From the NCBI GenBank assembly GCA_015152515.1, contig SUTV01000008.1, positions 1 through 46,892 of the forward strand: a stretch of 46,892 nt of DNA. Direction: 5' to 3'. Within the stretch, counting starts at the first letter, position 1; each line of letters opens with the position of its first letter. Shown piece by piece: positions 1-7,627 of this stretch. This stretch comes from Cyanobacteria bacterium SIG29 (GTDB lineage Bacteria > Cyanobacteriota > Vampirovibrionia > Gastranaerophilales > Gastranaerophilaceae). Under the pieces are notes generated by a model. It was not told where the DNA came from and ran no database searches. It saw only the letters and a list, made by a program, of their open reading frames with translations. A program made the position numbers and the translations under genes.

Positions 1-313
1 TTGCATCTTGCATTTCATCTGAAGAAATTTCTTTGCCGTTAGCATCATACCATTTGTCGCCTTTTTTCTCGTATGCGCTTTCCCAGCTTTCACTTTGTTC
101 GTTATATACTTGACCAACTCTAGCTAATTCTTCATATTTTAATGATAGTTCAAATGCTTGAGATGATTGCATTGATGTCATTTGTTGTTGTAATGATAAT
201 GTTTGTGTTGCTAACATATATTGTTCGTTAGAACGTTGTGTTTGTTGTAAGCTAACTGTGTTAATTTGTCCAGTTAAAACAATTTTTCTTTGTGCAAATA
301 AAGCGTAACCCAT
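1..313 (-). CDS. Gln/Ser-rich protein of unknown function, C-terminus beyond window
   Basis: Only the first 104 codons are inside the window. The reading frame starts MGYALFAQRKIVLTG and continues with a helical, Gln-rich stretch (VSLQQTQRSNEQYMLATQ) and a more polar part. There is no signal peptide and no membrane segment. The ATG at 311-313 is preceded by GAGGAT, a good ribosome binding site. The leader upstream (to about 477) shares several sequence blocks with the leader of the gene at 30849-31526, so the two are probably co-regulated. I do not recognise a named family; the composition suggests a structural or exported protein, but that is a guess. Confidence 0.8.
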   Translation of the reverse strand, partial: MGYALFAQRKIVLTGQINTVSLQQTQRSNEQYMLATQTLSLQQQMTSMQSSQAFELSLKYEELARVGQVYNEQSESWESAYEKKGDKWYDANGKEISSDEMQDA

Positions 314-342
314 TTTTGTAAATCCTCATTTCGTATCCGTAC

Positions 343-477
343 TTATATAAAAACATTTCAAAAATGAAAATTGCATAAAAAGTATGTATAAAGTATATAC
401 TAATTTTTAAAAATAACCAAAAACTCAACAAATTCAATATATACAGCAGTATATATTCATCTTTACAAAACTTAATA
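343..477 (-). promoter_or_regulatory. Conserved multi-block leader/promoter, copy 1
   Basis: Three blocks recur upstream of the gene at 30849-31526. Block 3 (343-358, + strand TTATATAAAAACATTT) is identical in 16 of 16 bases. Block 2 (382-400) is an imperfect palindrome, on the coding strand GTATATACTTTATACATAC. Block 1 (448-477) matches in 28 of 30 bases and reads TATTAAGTTTTGTAAAGA on the coding strand. Spacings are similar (24 versus 14 and 47 versus 44 bases). Non-coding sequence this conserved between otherwise unrelated neighbours suggests a common promoter and operator; the factor is unknown. Confidence 0.6.
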
Positions 478-529
478 TATAGGTTTAGAATTGGTAATTC
501 TTGATAAAAATATCAAAAATCTGGCTGAT

Positions 530-1972
530 TTATACTAATTCTTTATATATTTTTTTGTATTCTTTTGCACTCTTAGACCAAGAAAAATCAGATTTTATCG
601 CATTTTGCATTAATTTTTCCCATTTTTCTTTGTCTTTATATATATATATAGTTTCATTTATACAATTAAGCATTTCATGTGCATTATAATTATAGAATTT
701 AAAACCAGTCGCATTTTTATTTGGGTAGCCTATAACTGTGTCATCAAGACCACCTGTCGCTCTTACGATTGGAATGGTTCCATATTTCATTGCGATTAGT
801 TGAGATAGTCCACAAGGTTCAAATCTTGATGGCATTAAAAACATATCTGCACCAGCATATATTTTATTGCAAAGTTGTGCGCTATATTCTAGTCTTGCTC
901 TAATATTTTTTGAATTATAGCTTATCCAAGTAAAGAAATCTTCGTACCTTTTTTCACCTGTTCCTAATATTATTATATCTGCATCAATATTCATTAATTC
1001 ATTTTCAACTGCTTTAATTAAATCGATACCTTTTTGTTCAACTAGTCTTGATATTATTGCAATTAGTGGTCTATCTTTTTTATATTCTAGGTTGAAGTGT
1101 TTTAGTATATCTTTTTTACATTCTTCTTTCTTTTCTAAAGAAGATTCATCATAGTTATTAATTAATAGTTTATCTGTTTTGGGGTTGAATTCTGTGTAAT
1201 CAATACCATTTAATATGCCAATTAATTTATTTTTATTGTTATTTAATGTCCAATCTAATCCTTCTCCAAATTCAAAGGTAAGAATTTCTTGTGCATATTT
1301 TGGAGATACAGCTATTATTTTATCTGAATAGTTTAAAGCCCCCTTAAGCCATATCATTGTTCCATAATGTTCTACGCCATATTGGTGGTAAACTTCATCT
1401 TTATTTATTCCTGCAAAATCTAAAATTTCGTGAAAATATCTTCCTTGATATGCAAGGTTGTGAATAGAAAAGACTGTTTTTGTGTTTTTGTAGAAATCAT
1501 CATTTTTATATGATGTTTTTATCCAAATTGGAATCATTGATGTATGCCAATCGTTACAATGGATAATGTCTGGTTTAAAGTTTAATAATCTTGCATATTC
1601 TAATATTGCTTTTGAAAAGGTTATAAATCTTTCTTGTTCATACCAGCTATCAATTCCTGATGGATATACATTGTTGAAGCAAGAGAAAAATTTGGGATTA
1701 TCAATAAAAAATACATTTATATTTGTATTTGGCAGTTTGCACATTTTTAAAGTAAATGAATATTGTGCATATCCAAAATTTAGTGATAATTTTGAATTTG
1801 GTATTTCTTTAATTTCATATTTTTCTGTATCGATACTTCCAATTAGTGGTGTAAAAATTGCTATTTGAGTATTTTCATCTTCAATATATTTTGGAAGTGA
1901 ACCCATAACATCTGCTAAACCGCCCACTTTTGTAAATGGTGCAAGTTCAAATGTTGCATATAAAATTTTCAT
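530..1972 (-). CDS. glgA: Glycogen (starch) synthase, GT5
   Basis: 480 residues, the normal length for bacterial GlgA, which transfers glucose from ADP-glucose to the non-reducing end of alpha-1,4-glucan in the cytoplasm. The N-terminal GT5 domain has the nucleotide-sugar motif KVGGL at residues 15-19 in the context PFTKVGGLADV. The C-terminal Rossmann domain has RLVEQKGIDL and the family signature FEPCGLSQLIAMKYG followed by RATGGLDDTV. The ATG at 1972 has an AAAGAGG ribosome binding site. It lies 11 bases after ruvA on the same strand and may be the last gene of a TPR-ruvA-glgA transcript. A GT35 enzyme elsewhere in the window (36021-37706) is a likely functional companion. Confidence 0.95.
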   Translation of the reverse strand: MKILYATFELAPFTKVGGLADVMGSLPKYIEDENTQIAIFTPLIGSIDTEKYEIKEIPNSKLSLNFGYAQYSFTLKMCKLPNTNINVFFIDNPKFFSCFNNVYPSGIDSWYEQERFITFSKAILEYARLLNFKPDIIHCNDWHTSMIPIWIKTSYKNDDFYKNTKTVFSIHNLAYQGRYFHEILDFAGINKDEVYHQYGVEHYGTMIWLKGALNYSDKIIAVSPKYAQEILTFEFGEGLDWTLNNNKNKLIGILNGIDYTEFNPKTDKLLINNYDESSLEKKEECKKDILKHFNLEYKKDRPLIAIISRLVEQKGIDLIKAVENELMNIDADIIILGTGEKRYEDFFTWISYNSKNIRARLEYSAQLCNKIYAGADMFLMPSRFEPCGLSQLIAMKYGTIPIVRATGGLDDTVIGYPNKNATGFKFYNYNAHEMLNCINETIYIYKDKEKWEKLMQNAIKSDFSWSKSAKEYKKIYKELV

Positions 1973-1983
1973 AAAAAGCCTCT

Positions 1984-2613
1984 TTATACCATTTTAGAGA
2001 GATATTCTAAAGCGTATTTTAAAATATCTTCTGTTTTTGTACAATCTTTTTTATAGTTAAGAATTTCTTTTATAGCACCTTTTGCTTCATTTGCGCTATA
2101 GCCCAATGAAATTAGTACACTTTGTACTTCAACTATAGAATCTTGTGGTACTTCTTTTGTTATTTCAATATCAGAAACATCAACTGGTGTTACGTTTGAC
2201 CAATTGATTAGTTTGTCTTTTAATTCTAAAATTATTTTTTGAGCTACTTTTGCACCAACACCTTTTGCTCTAGATAGTTCTTTAAAATCTTCTCTAATCA
2301 TAATATCTATTAATTCAGATATTGAAAATTCATCTAAAATTAAAAGTGCTAATTTTACTCCAATACCAGAAACGCTTTGTAAAATATTAAAAATATCACG
2401 TTCTTCTTTTGTTAAAAAGCCAGTTAAACTCATTGAATCTTCTTTGTGATTTAGAGCTACATATATTTTTATATTATCTTCTTCAATTCGCTCAATTGTG
2501 CTTTTACCCGTATGAATAAGGTAACCAATATTGTTTACTTCTAAAACAATGTGTGAGCCTCTATATGAATTTGTTTGTTTTGATACTAGATGTCCTTTTA
2601 GATAATCGTACAT
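1984..2613 (-). CDS. ruvA: Holliday junction branch migration protein RuvA
   Basis: 209 residues, typical for RuvA, which binds four-way DNA junctions as a tetramer and loads the RuvB motor. The N-terminal OB-fold (MYDYLKGHLV...VLEVNNIGYLI) is followed by the two helix-hairpin-helix motifs, SVSGIGVKLALLIL and RAKGVGAKVAQKIILEL, and by the small C-terminal RuvB-binding domain (VQSVLISLGYSANEAKGAI). It starts 2 bases after the stop of the upstream TPR gene, so the two are translationally close and probably co-transcribed. ruvB and ruvC are not in the window. Confidence 0.96.
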   Translation of the reverse strand: MYDYLKGHLVSKQTNSYRGSHIVLEVNNIGYLIHTGKSTIERIEEDNIKIYVALNHKEDSMSLTGFLTKEERDIFNILQSVSGIGVKLALLILDEFSISELIDIMIREDFKELSRAKGVGAKVAQKIILELKDKLINWSNVTPVDVSDIEITKEVPQDSIVEVQSVLISLGYSANEAKGAIKEILNYKKDCTKTEDILKYALEYLSKMV

Positions 2614-2615
2614 TT

Positions 2616-3194
2616 CTAACCTTTTAGTTTTTCATATTCTGATAATGCTTGTGTGTATTCTTTTTCTTTTTTTAATTGTTTATTTACAAAAGCTAAATTA
2701 TAGTAAAAATCAGCTTCTTTTTTTAGTTTTATAGCTTTTTTTAGCATTGTTTTAGCTTCTTTGTATTCTTTTTGAGCAATATATGCACATGCTAAATTGT
2801 AATAATAATATGGAAAATCTTTTTTATGTTTTATCGCTTCTTTATATTCTTTAATTGCCATATTATATTTTTTTTGATTGAAATATATATTTGCAAGATT
2901 ATAATGTGCTTTATCAAAATCAGGTTTTAATTTGATTGATTTTTGAAGATAAAATATACTATTTTCTTCATTATTTAAGTCTTGTGATATATTTCCTAGT
3001 AAAAACCAAGTTTCATAATCACGTTCATTTTCTGTGAGCATTGAAATTTGTTTGTGTGCTTGTTCAATATTATTAGATGTATATAAAGCAAAAATTTCTT
3101 CCTTTTTTTCATCTAAAGTTTGCACAGCAAAAGTTTGTTGTGTGCAAAATAATAATATAGAACAAATTAAAAATAATTTTAAAATTTTTTTCAT
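2616..3194 (-). CDS. Secreted or periplasmic TPR protein
   Basis: 192 residues. Residues 1-23 form a signal peptide (KK, hydrophobic core, cleavage after TFA). Residues from about 55 to the end are tetratricopeptide repeats, with hallmarks such as AHYNLANIYFNQKKYNMAIKEYKEAI and YYYNLACAYIAQKEYKEAKTML. TPR domains are protein-interaction scaffolds; no catalytic domain is present. It is the first gene of the minus-strand group ending in ruvA and glgA, although nothing suggests a functional link. The partner is not identifiable from sequence. Confidence 0.85.
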   Translation of the reverse strand: MKKILKLFLICSILLFCTQQTFAVQTLDEKKEEIFALYTSNNIEQAHKQISMLTENERDYETWFLLGNISQDLNNEENSIFYLQKSIKLKPDFDKAHYNLANIYFNQKKYNMAIKEYKEAIKHKKDFPYYYYNLACAYIAQKEYKEAKTMLKKAIKLKKEADFYYNLAFVNKQLKKEKEYTQALSEYEKLKG

Positions 3195-3338
3195 AATCTA
3201 CCCTATAAATATTATATGTTATATATAAAATAATTCCAAAGTTAATTGTAAAATTTTATAACATTTGCATATTCTAAAATAAATTTTATATATAAAAAAA
3301 ACTTATTATATATATAAAGATAAAACACAGGGATAACT

Positions 3339-4247
3339 ATGATTACTTTAGACATAGATTTATCATACTTTAGTAGATACTATCATATTAGTTCTGAGGC
3401 TATTAAACAATATCAACAGAAAAATATGAGTATCCCTCAAATTATGCAAGCAGAAGCATTAAAGGGTAATGAAGCTGCTGCAAAATTTATGGCTAAAATT
3501 TCAGGAAACCCTGAGTTATTAGTTCAATTGTATCAATTAACCGATCCTAAAAATAGGTTCTTAATTCTTTCTCATATGAATCAAGAAGATTTGGCTAAAA
3601 TTATGGAATGTTTAGAACCTGATGAATTGATACTTGGTTTGAGTATATTTACTCAAGAAGCTTTAGTTGAATTGATGATGAAACTTCCGCCAGAAACTTT
3701 ATCTACTGTTGTTCTTGAAAATATGGATACAAACAAATTTTTAGACCAACTTCCAGAAGAACATATGGATGCTTTTTTATCTTCTGAAAAAATAGACAGA
3801 AATATGTTTATGATTGGAATGCAAGATATGGAAGATTCTAGTCTTCAAAAAATGATGGAAAAATATAGCGGACAACCTTGTTACGATAACCGTGAAACCA
3901 TAATGGGCAAAATGAATGAAATGGATGATAAAAACTTCCAACGTGCCATTATGGGATTTGAAGAAGATGATAAAAAACAATTAATTGGAAATATGCTTCA
4001 AGCAAAACCAGATTTGTTTGAAGAATTTTCTCCTGAAGCTATGGTTGAACCATTTAAAGCTATGGAAAAAGAAGATGTTTTAAAAGCATTGACTGTTTTA
4101 GATACTGAAGAATTGATGCCAATGGTTGAAGATTTACCTCAAGATATTATGGCGTTAATTGCTACACAAATTGATCCAGCAATGTTTGCGCAAATTTTAA
4201 CTTCAGACTTTAAAGACATAATTGCATCTTGTGGTATTGATTCATAA
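3339..4247 (+). CDS. All-helical repeat protein of unknown function (MgtE-N/FliG-like repeats)
   Basis: 302 residues, no signal peptide, acidic and Met-rich. The sequence is a run of short helix pairs with recurring 'L..L....' units such as LAKIMECLEPDELILGL and ALVELMMKLPPETLSTVV. This pattern is like the superhelical repeats of the MgtE intracellular N domain or the FliG middle domain. The MgtE channel domain is absent, so it is not a magnesium transporter, and no flagellar genes are near. The ATG follows a short CAGGG ribosome binding site; an AT-rich stretch at 3270-3320 probably holds the promoter. Function unknown; a cytosolic scaffold is the simplest reading. Confidence 0.75.
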   Translation: MITLDIDLSYFSRYYHISSEAIKQYQQKNMSIPQIMQAEALKGNEAAAKFMAKISGNPELLVQLYQLTDPKNRFLILSHMNQEDLAKIMECLEPDELILGLSIFTQEALVELMMKLPPETLSTVVLENMDTNKFLDQLPEEHMDAFLSSEKIDRNMFMIGMQDMEDSSLQKMMEKYSGQPCYDNRETIMGKMNEMDDKNFQRAIMGFEEDDKKQLIGNMLQAKPDLFEEFSPEAMVEPFKAMEKEDVLKALTVLDTEELMPMVEDLPQDIMALIATQIDPAMFAQILTSDFKDIIASCGIDS

Positions 4248-4295
4248 TTGTAAACAAATGTAACGAAAAATAGAAAAATTGAATTTTTGATATTT

Positions 4296-4314
4296 GTATA
4301 TACTTTATATATAC
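4296..4314 (+). promoter_or_regulatory. Palindromic element upstream of the 53-residue gene
   Basis: GTATATACTTTATATATAC has perfect 7-base arms (GTATATA/TATATAC) around CTTTA. It resembles block 2 of the leaders at 382-400 and 31589-31607 and ends one base before the AAGAGG ribosome binding site. It may act as an operator, or its TATACT/TATATA core may serve as a -10 box. Confidence 0.45.
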
Positions 4315-4329
4315 AAGAGGATATTAAAA

Positions 4330-4491
4330 ATGCAATTTAAATCTATTGATTCAAAAATGAAAGAAATTTATTTCAATCCAACAACAGTTGAAGAAAAAAC
4401 TGAAACAGTTGAATTCAACAAGACGTTTTGGAATACGATGAATGTTGTAGCTTATCAAAATATGGCTATACAACAAGTTCGATTTGCTTAA
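4330..4491 (+). CDS. Small protein of unknown function, 53 residues
   Basis: The start is placed at the ATG at 4330, 7-8 bases after an AAGAGGAT ribosome binding site, rather than at an in-frame TTG at 4294 that lies upstream of it. The product begins MQFKSIDSKMKEIYFNPTT and ends AYQNMAIQQVRFA. No signal peptide or membrane segment. Supporting evidence is the good ribosome binding site and the palindrome at 4296-4314 shared with other leaders. The stop codon directly abuts the stop of the convergent gene at 4492. No homologous family recognised. Confidence 0.6.
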   Translation: MQFKSIDSKMKEIYFNPTTVEEKTETVEFNKTFWNTMNVVAYQNMAIQQVRFA

Positions 4492-5271
4492 TTATTTTAA
4501 ATTCCATTTTTCTTTAAGTGATTTTATAGTTCCATCTTTATGCATTCTATTAATAATCACATTCAAGTTGTTTTTTAGTTTTTTTTCATTTTCAGTTTGC
4601 TTAATGCCAATTGCGTATGGTTCAGTTGATATTTTGTTTTTAAGCATTCTGTAACCTTCATGGTCAATTAAATAGCCAGATAAAATGGTGTTATCTGTGC
4701 TCATTGCATCGCCAATGCCTTCTTCTAATGCTTTAAAAGCTTCGTCATAGTTTTTATATCCTATGATTTTTGCAGTTGGTATTATTCTTCTTATGTTACT
4801 TTCTGCTGTTGAACCTAGAACAACTATTGTTGTTTTTTTCTTTAAATCAGAAAAGGTATGAATGTTACTATCTTTTTTAACGATAGCACTTTGTCCTGCT
4901 ACATAGTATGGGTCAGAAAAATCAATAAAATATTGTCTTTGTGGTGTTACGCTCATAGCTGCAATAACCATATCAACTTGACCTGATGTTATAGCTTCAA
5001 CTTTTGTGCTTGGCGTTACACCAATAAATTTTATTTTTCGTTCGCTACCTAAGATATCTTGTGCTATATATCTTGCAATATCTATATCAAAACCTTCGTG
5101 TTCTTTTGTTATTTCGCTTATGTATCCTAGTGGTTTTGAATCTTCTTTTACACCTACTATTAATAAGTCTCTTTTTACAATTTTATCGTATGAATCTTCT
5201 ATCTCTTCTTTTTTTGTACAACCAGTTAGTAGTAATAAAGATAGAATTAATATAGAAAATATCTTTTTCAT
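4492..5271 (-). CDS. Amino-acid ABC transporter substrate-binding lipoprotein (SBP_bac_3)
   Basis: 259 residues. Residues 1-18 are a lipoprotein signal ending LLLTGC, so the mature protein would be lipid-anchored at Cys18. The rest matches family 3 periplasmic binding proteins for polar amino acids: GFDIDIARYIA, then KVEAITSGQVDMVIAAMSVTPQR and IDFSDPYYVAGQSAIV, and a terminal MHKDGTIKSLKEKW. Such proteins deliver amino acids (Gln, Glu, His, Arg or cystine classes) to a permease. No permease or ATPase gene adjoins it, so it is an orphan here and the ligand cannot be told. An AAGGAA ribosome binding site precedes the ATG. Confidence 0.9.
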   Translation of the reverse strand: MKKIFSILILSLLLLTGCTKKEEIEDSYDKIVKRDLLIVGVKEDSKPLGYISEITKEHEGFDIDIARYIAQDILGSERKIKFIGVTPSTKVEAITSGQVDMVIAAMSVTPQRQYFIDFSDPYYVAGQSAIVKKDSNIHTFSDLKKKTTIVVLGSTAESNIRRIIPTAKIIGYKNYDEAFKALEEGIGDAMSTDNTILSGYLIDHEGYRMLKNKISTEPYAIGIKQTENEKKLKNNLNVIINRMHKDGTIKSLKEKWNLK

Positions 5272-5339
5272 TTTTATTCCTTTTTTTTAATTAAATCATT
5301 TTAGCGATATTTTTACATCCAATTAATGTTGTAGAAATG

Positions 5340-5367
5340 TTCACTTTCCTAAAAATATCAGTATAAT
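5340..5367 (+). promoter_or_regulatory. Promoter, TATAAT 6 bases before a start codon
   Basis: A perfect -10 box TATAAT lies at 5362-5367, with TTCACT at 5340-5345 as a possible -35 (16-base spacer). The ATG of the next gene is at 5374, so transcription would begin at or within a base or two of the start codon. No ribosome binding site is present, which implies a leaderless mRNA. Confidence 0.55.
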
Positions 5368-5373
5368 ATAGTT

Positions 5374-5985
5374 ATGAGGAAGTTTTTAACTGTTTTATTA
5401 TTATTTGGAATTGTTCTAATAACCACAGGTGCTGGTTATGTTGGTACTTTGCCAAATATTGAAGCAGAATTTGATTATTTGCGTAAAGAGTCTAGTGAAA
5501 AAGCTATGACTCCATATACAATTCAAGAGTTAGATGAAAAAAATCAAGAAAAACTTAAACCTATTCCTCGTGAAGATGATAGTTATGTAGATATTATTAT
5601 TAAAAAAGATAAGACTACTAAATATTTAAAAGATGTTAATCATGTGATTATCATATTGGAAAAATTACGCAAATGTTTGAATACTAATCAAGATATTCAA
5701 ATGTTTAATGCTATTGTTAGTAATTTAATTGACAATGTTGAATATATAAGAGTTGAATATAAAGATAAACCTGAAAGTAATTATTTATCATATAATAGGC
5801 TTCAAGTTGTTTCATATGAAGCTAGAGAAGTCGCAAGTTTTAGAACGCAAGGTTTGGCTAAGCAAAAATATATGCCATATTCTGCTAGTAATAATGTTTA
5901 TACAAAAGAAAATCTTGATAAAAAACTAGAAAATCTTTTGGCTACTGTTAATGAAACAATTTTTGTTTTGAAAAATTTAGAATAA
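5374..5985 (+). CDS. Secreted protein of unknown function
   Basis: 203 residues with an N-terminal hydrophobic signal or anchor (residues 4-24, RKFLTVLLLFGIVLITTGAGYV). The mature part is charged and predicted helical (DVNHVIIILEKLRKCL, QMFNAIVSNLIDNVEYIRVEY) and ends in another helical stretch. I do not recognise the family. There is no ribosome binding site before the ATG; a TATAAT box 6 bases upstream suggests leaderless expression. It is followed 77 bases later by another secreted protein on the same strand. Confidence 0.75.
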   Translation: MRKFLTVLLLFGIVLITTGAGYVGTLPNIEAEFDYLRKESSEKAMTPYTIQELDEKNQEKLKPIPREDDSYVDIIIKKDKTTKYLKDVNHVIIILEKLRKCLNTNQDIQMFNAIVSNLIDNVEYIRVEYKDKPESNYLSYNRLQVVSYEAREVASFRTQGLAKQKYMPYSASNNVYTKENLDKKLENLLATVNETIFVLKNLE

Positions 5986-6062
5986 TAATCAGTTAGTTTA
6001 GCTTTTTGGTTATTATTTATTTTATGAATTTTCTCCAATATTTAATTAGGAGAAAAGTTATT

Positions 6063-6626
6063 ATGAAGAAAATTTTGTTTAGTTTAGTTTTGTTCTTTTG
6101 TTCAATTTCGTTTGTTTTCGCATACAGTGAAGATGAATTATCTTTTTTAGAAATGAGAAAATATGGGCAAACATATAATAATCAGAGCTTAGCTGATAGA
6201 TTGTTTAGATTAGAAACTGATATTTTGGGAATGCGTCAATCTGGTGATTTGGATTCAAGAATAAATACTTTGAATAATATTTTTTCTAATCCTTCATCAA
6301 ATGCTATTGTTCCGCCAACTGCTGATATTTATTCTTATAAGAAAAAAGGGCTGTTAGGTAGGTTTTTAGATAATTTTTCATCTGGTTATGTAACAGGGTT
6401 TATTCCGCCAATAAATACTGGATATTATTCAGATGATTACTATAATAATTATTGTCCATACGGTAATAATCAGGTTCATTCAGTTTATCATCATAGAGGT
6501 TATCACCCACATCACCGTCATTTACATTCTAGATCGTATAATCCTTATGGAGATTATAATTATAGACCAACATATTTTAATAGGAATGTTTCAACAGGTT
6601 CTGCTATACATATTTTGCGGGACTGA
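6063..6626 (+). CDS. Secreted His/Tyr-rich protein with a cyanobacterial-type N-terminal motif
   Basis: 187 residues from the ATG at 6063, chosen because AGGAG precedes it and a signal peptide (KKILFSLVLFFCSISFVFA) follows; the frame is open upstream but without these signals. After cleavage the segment FLEMRKYGQTYNNQSLADRL continues to about residue 60. It resembles a motif seen repeatedly in exported proteins of cyanobacteria and their relatives. The C-terminal half is rich in Tyr, Asn and His (HSVYHHRGYHPHHRHLHSR), suggesting metal binding or a disordered surface segment. The hairpin at 6639-6666 follows. Function unknown. Confidence 0.75.
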   Translation: MKKILFSLVLFFCSISFVFAYSEDELSFLEMRKYGQTYNNQSLADRLFRLETDILGMRQSGDLDSRINTLNNIFSNPSSNAIVPPTADIYSYKKKGLLGRFLDNFSSGYVTGFIPPINTGYYSDDYYNNYCPYGNNQVHSVYHHRGYHPHHRHLHSRSYNPYGDYNYRPTYFNRNVSTGSAIHILRD

Positions 6627-6638
6627 TTTTATACAATA

Positions 6639-6666
6639 AAAAGAGAACTCTTTCAAGTTCTCTTTT
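6639..6666. terminator. Hairpin terminator, copy 1
   Basis: Perfect 11-base arms AAAAGAGAACT/AGTTCTCTTTT around CTTTCA. The T run is longer on the minus strand (TTTTTATT) than on the plus strand (TTTTGTCC), but it can serve both. The hairpin plus about 25 flanking bases is repeated almost exactly at 6910-6937. Confidence 0.75.
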
Positions 6667-6667
6667 G

Positions 6668-6905
6668 TCCAAATTTTATATTTGAATTTTTTATTATCAG
6701 AAAACTTATATAATTTGATACTTTTCTCATTGCAGAAAAGTATTCAAAAGGCTAGCAACCTGATATTTCGTTTCTATTTTTCTAATTGCAACTAATAGCT
6801 TTGTAACTCGGCATTAAGCCTCGAACAGACAAAGCTATGTTGTTGTTTTAATAAGAAAAATCACGAAACTTCATATATGGTTGCATCAAATTTGATAATT
6901 TTCTA
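6668..6905. ncRNA. Candidate structured non-coding RNA
   Basis: About 200 bases without an ORF show nested complementarity. Outer strands AGAAAACTTATATAATTTGAT (6698-6718) and ATCAAATTTGATAATTTTCT pair with small bulges. Inside are a 10-bp hairpin ATACTTTTCT/AGAAAAGTAT, a GCAACC/GGTTGC helix, TTTCGT/ACGAAA, ATTTTTC/GAAAAAT and an apical TAGCTTTGT/ACAAAGCTA stem. A TATAAT box at 6709-6714 favours the plus strand, ending at the terminator 6910-6937. The minus strand would give a 6S-like rod with a side hairpin on its 3' side, ending at 6639-6666. Identity and strand are unresolved. Confidence 0.5.
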
Positions 6906-6909
6906 ATAA

Positions 6910-6937
6910 AAAAGAGAACTCTTTCAAGTTCTCTTTT
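6910..6937 (-). terminator. Hairpin terminator, copy 2, of the rpsF-ssb-rpsR operon
   Basis: The same 11-base arms as copy 1 at 6639-6666. On the minus strand it follows the rpsR stop by 24 bases and has a good T tract (TTTTTTATT). The flanking TTTATATTTGAATT is also duplicated. Confidence 0.8.
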
Positions 6938-6961
6938 GTCCAAGTTTTTATATTTGAATTA

Positions 6962-7195
6962 TTAGTTTTCAAATACATAGCAAAGAAGAGATGCTTCTCT
7001 TGCTTTTTTAACTGCTTTTGCTAACATTCTTTGGTGTTCAGCACAAGTTCCAGTAATTCTTCTTGGAAGAATTTTACCAGCTTCAGTTAAATATTTTCTT
7101 AATTTTTGTGCATCTTTATAGTCGATAACTTCTACTTTGTCTGCACAGAAACTACAATTTTTACGTTTCTTTTTGTCTAATTCTTGTTTTGCCAT
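6962..7195 (-). CDS. rpsR: 30S ribosomal protein S18
   Basis: 77 residues, normal for bacterial S18, which pairs with S6 on the platform of the small ribosomal subunit. Typical core: [28 protein letters not shown] followed by the basic [20 protein letters not shown]. It keeps a CSFC motif near the N-terminus plus further cysteines, the zinc-type variant of S18. It is the last gene of the conserved rpsF-ssb-rpsR order, 24 bases after ssb, and ends at a strong hairpin terminator. Confidence 0.97.
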   Translation of the reverse strand: MAKQELDKKKRKNCSFCADKVEVIDYKDAQKLRKYLTEAGKILPRRITGTCAEHQRMLAKAVKKAREASLLCYVFEN

Positions 7196-7219
7196 TGTTA
7201 ATTTTCCTTTACTAATTTT

Positions 7220-7615
7220 CTAAAACGGAATCTCTTCTTCGCCGATTAATACATCGTCCATTTCAACTTCAGAGAATTTAACAACCTCTTCGGTTTTAGA
7301 AGAAGATGATGGTGCTTGAGATGATGTTAAAACTTCAAAGCTAGACATATCAATTTCCATAACTTTTTTTTCTTGACCGTCATCACCTTGAATAGAAGAT
7401 ATTTGTAATCTTCCTTCAACAACAATCTTGTCACCTTTAGAAACTGCTTGTTCAAGCACTTCTGCATTGTTGCCTCTAGCAACAACTCTAATTAAAGATT
7501 GTTCTTTTTCGTCAATATTTAAAGTGAATGTTGTTACTGCAATATTATTGCCTGTAAATCTTTTTTCTGGATTTCTGTAAACTACACCAGATATTACTGC
7601 TTTTGCTATTGACAT
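7220..7615 (-). CDS. ssb: Single-stranded DNA-binding protein
   Basis: 131 residues. An N-terminal OB-fold (ISGVVYRNPEKRF...NIAVTTFTLNI, then VVEGRLQISSIQGDDGQEKKVMEID) is followed by a short Ser-rich linker. The acidic tip ending EEEIPF is the docking peptide for replication and repair partners. SSB coats single-stranded DNA at forks and repair sites. The beta strand region is compact and the linker short compared with enterobacterial SSB. The position between rpsF and rpsR is the classical bacterial arrangement. The ATG is preceded by AGGAG. Confidence 0.95.
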   Translation of the reverse strand: MSIAKAVISGVVYRNPEKRFTGNNIAVTTFTLNIDEKEQSLIRVVARGNNAEVLEQAVSKGDKIVVEGRLQISSIQGDDGQEKKVMEIDMSSFEVLTSSQAPSSSSKTEEVVKFSEVEMDDVLIGEEEIPF

Positions 7616-7627
7616 TTTAATCTCCTA

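Noticed and set aside
6668-6905. tmRNA, SRP RNA or RNase P RNA
   Set aside because: No tRNA-like ends, tag frame, SRP Alu/S-domain or P4-type conserved core was seen; 6S RNA is only a shape resemblance.
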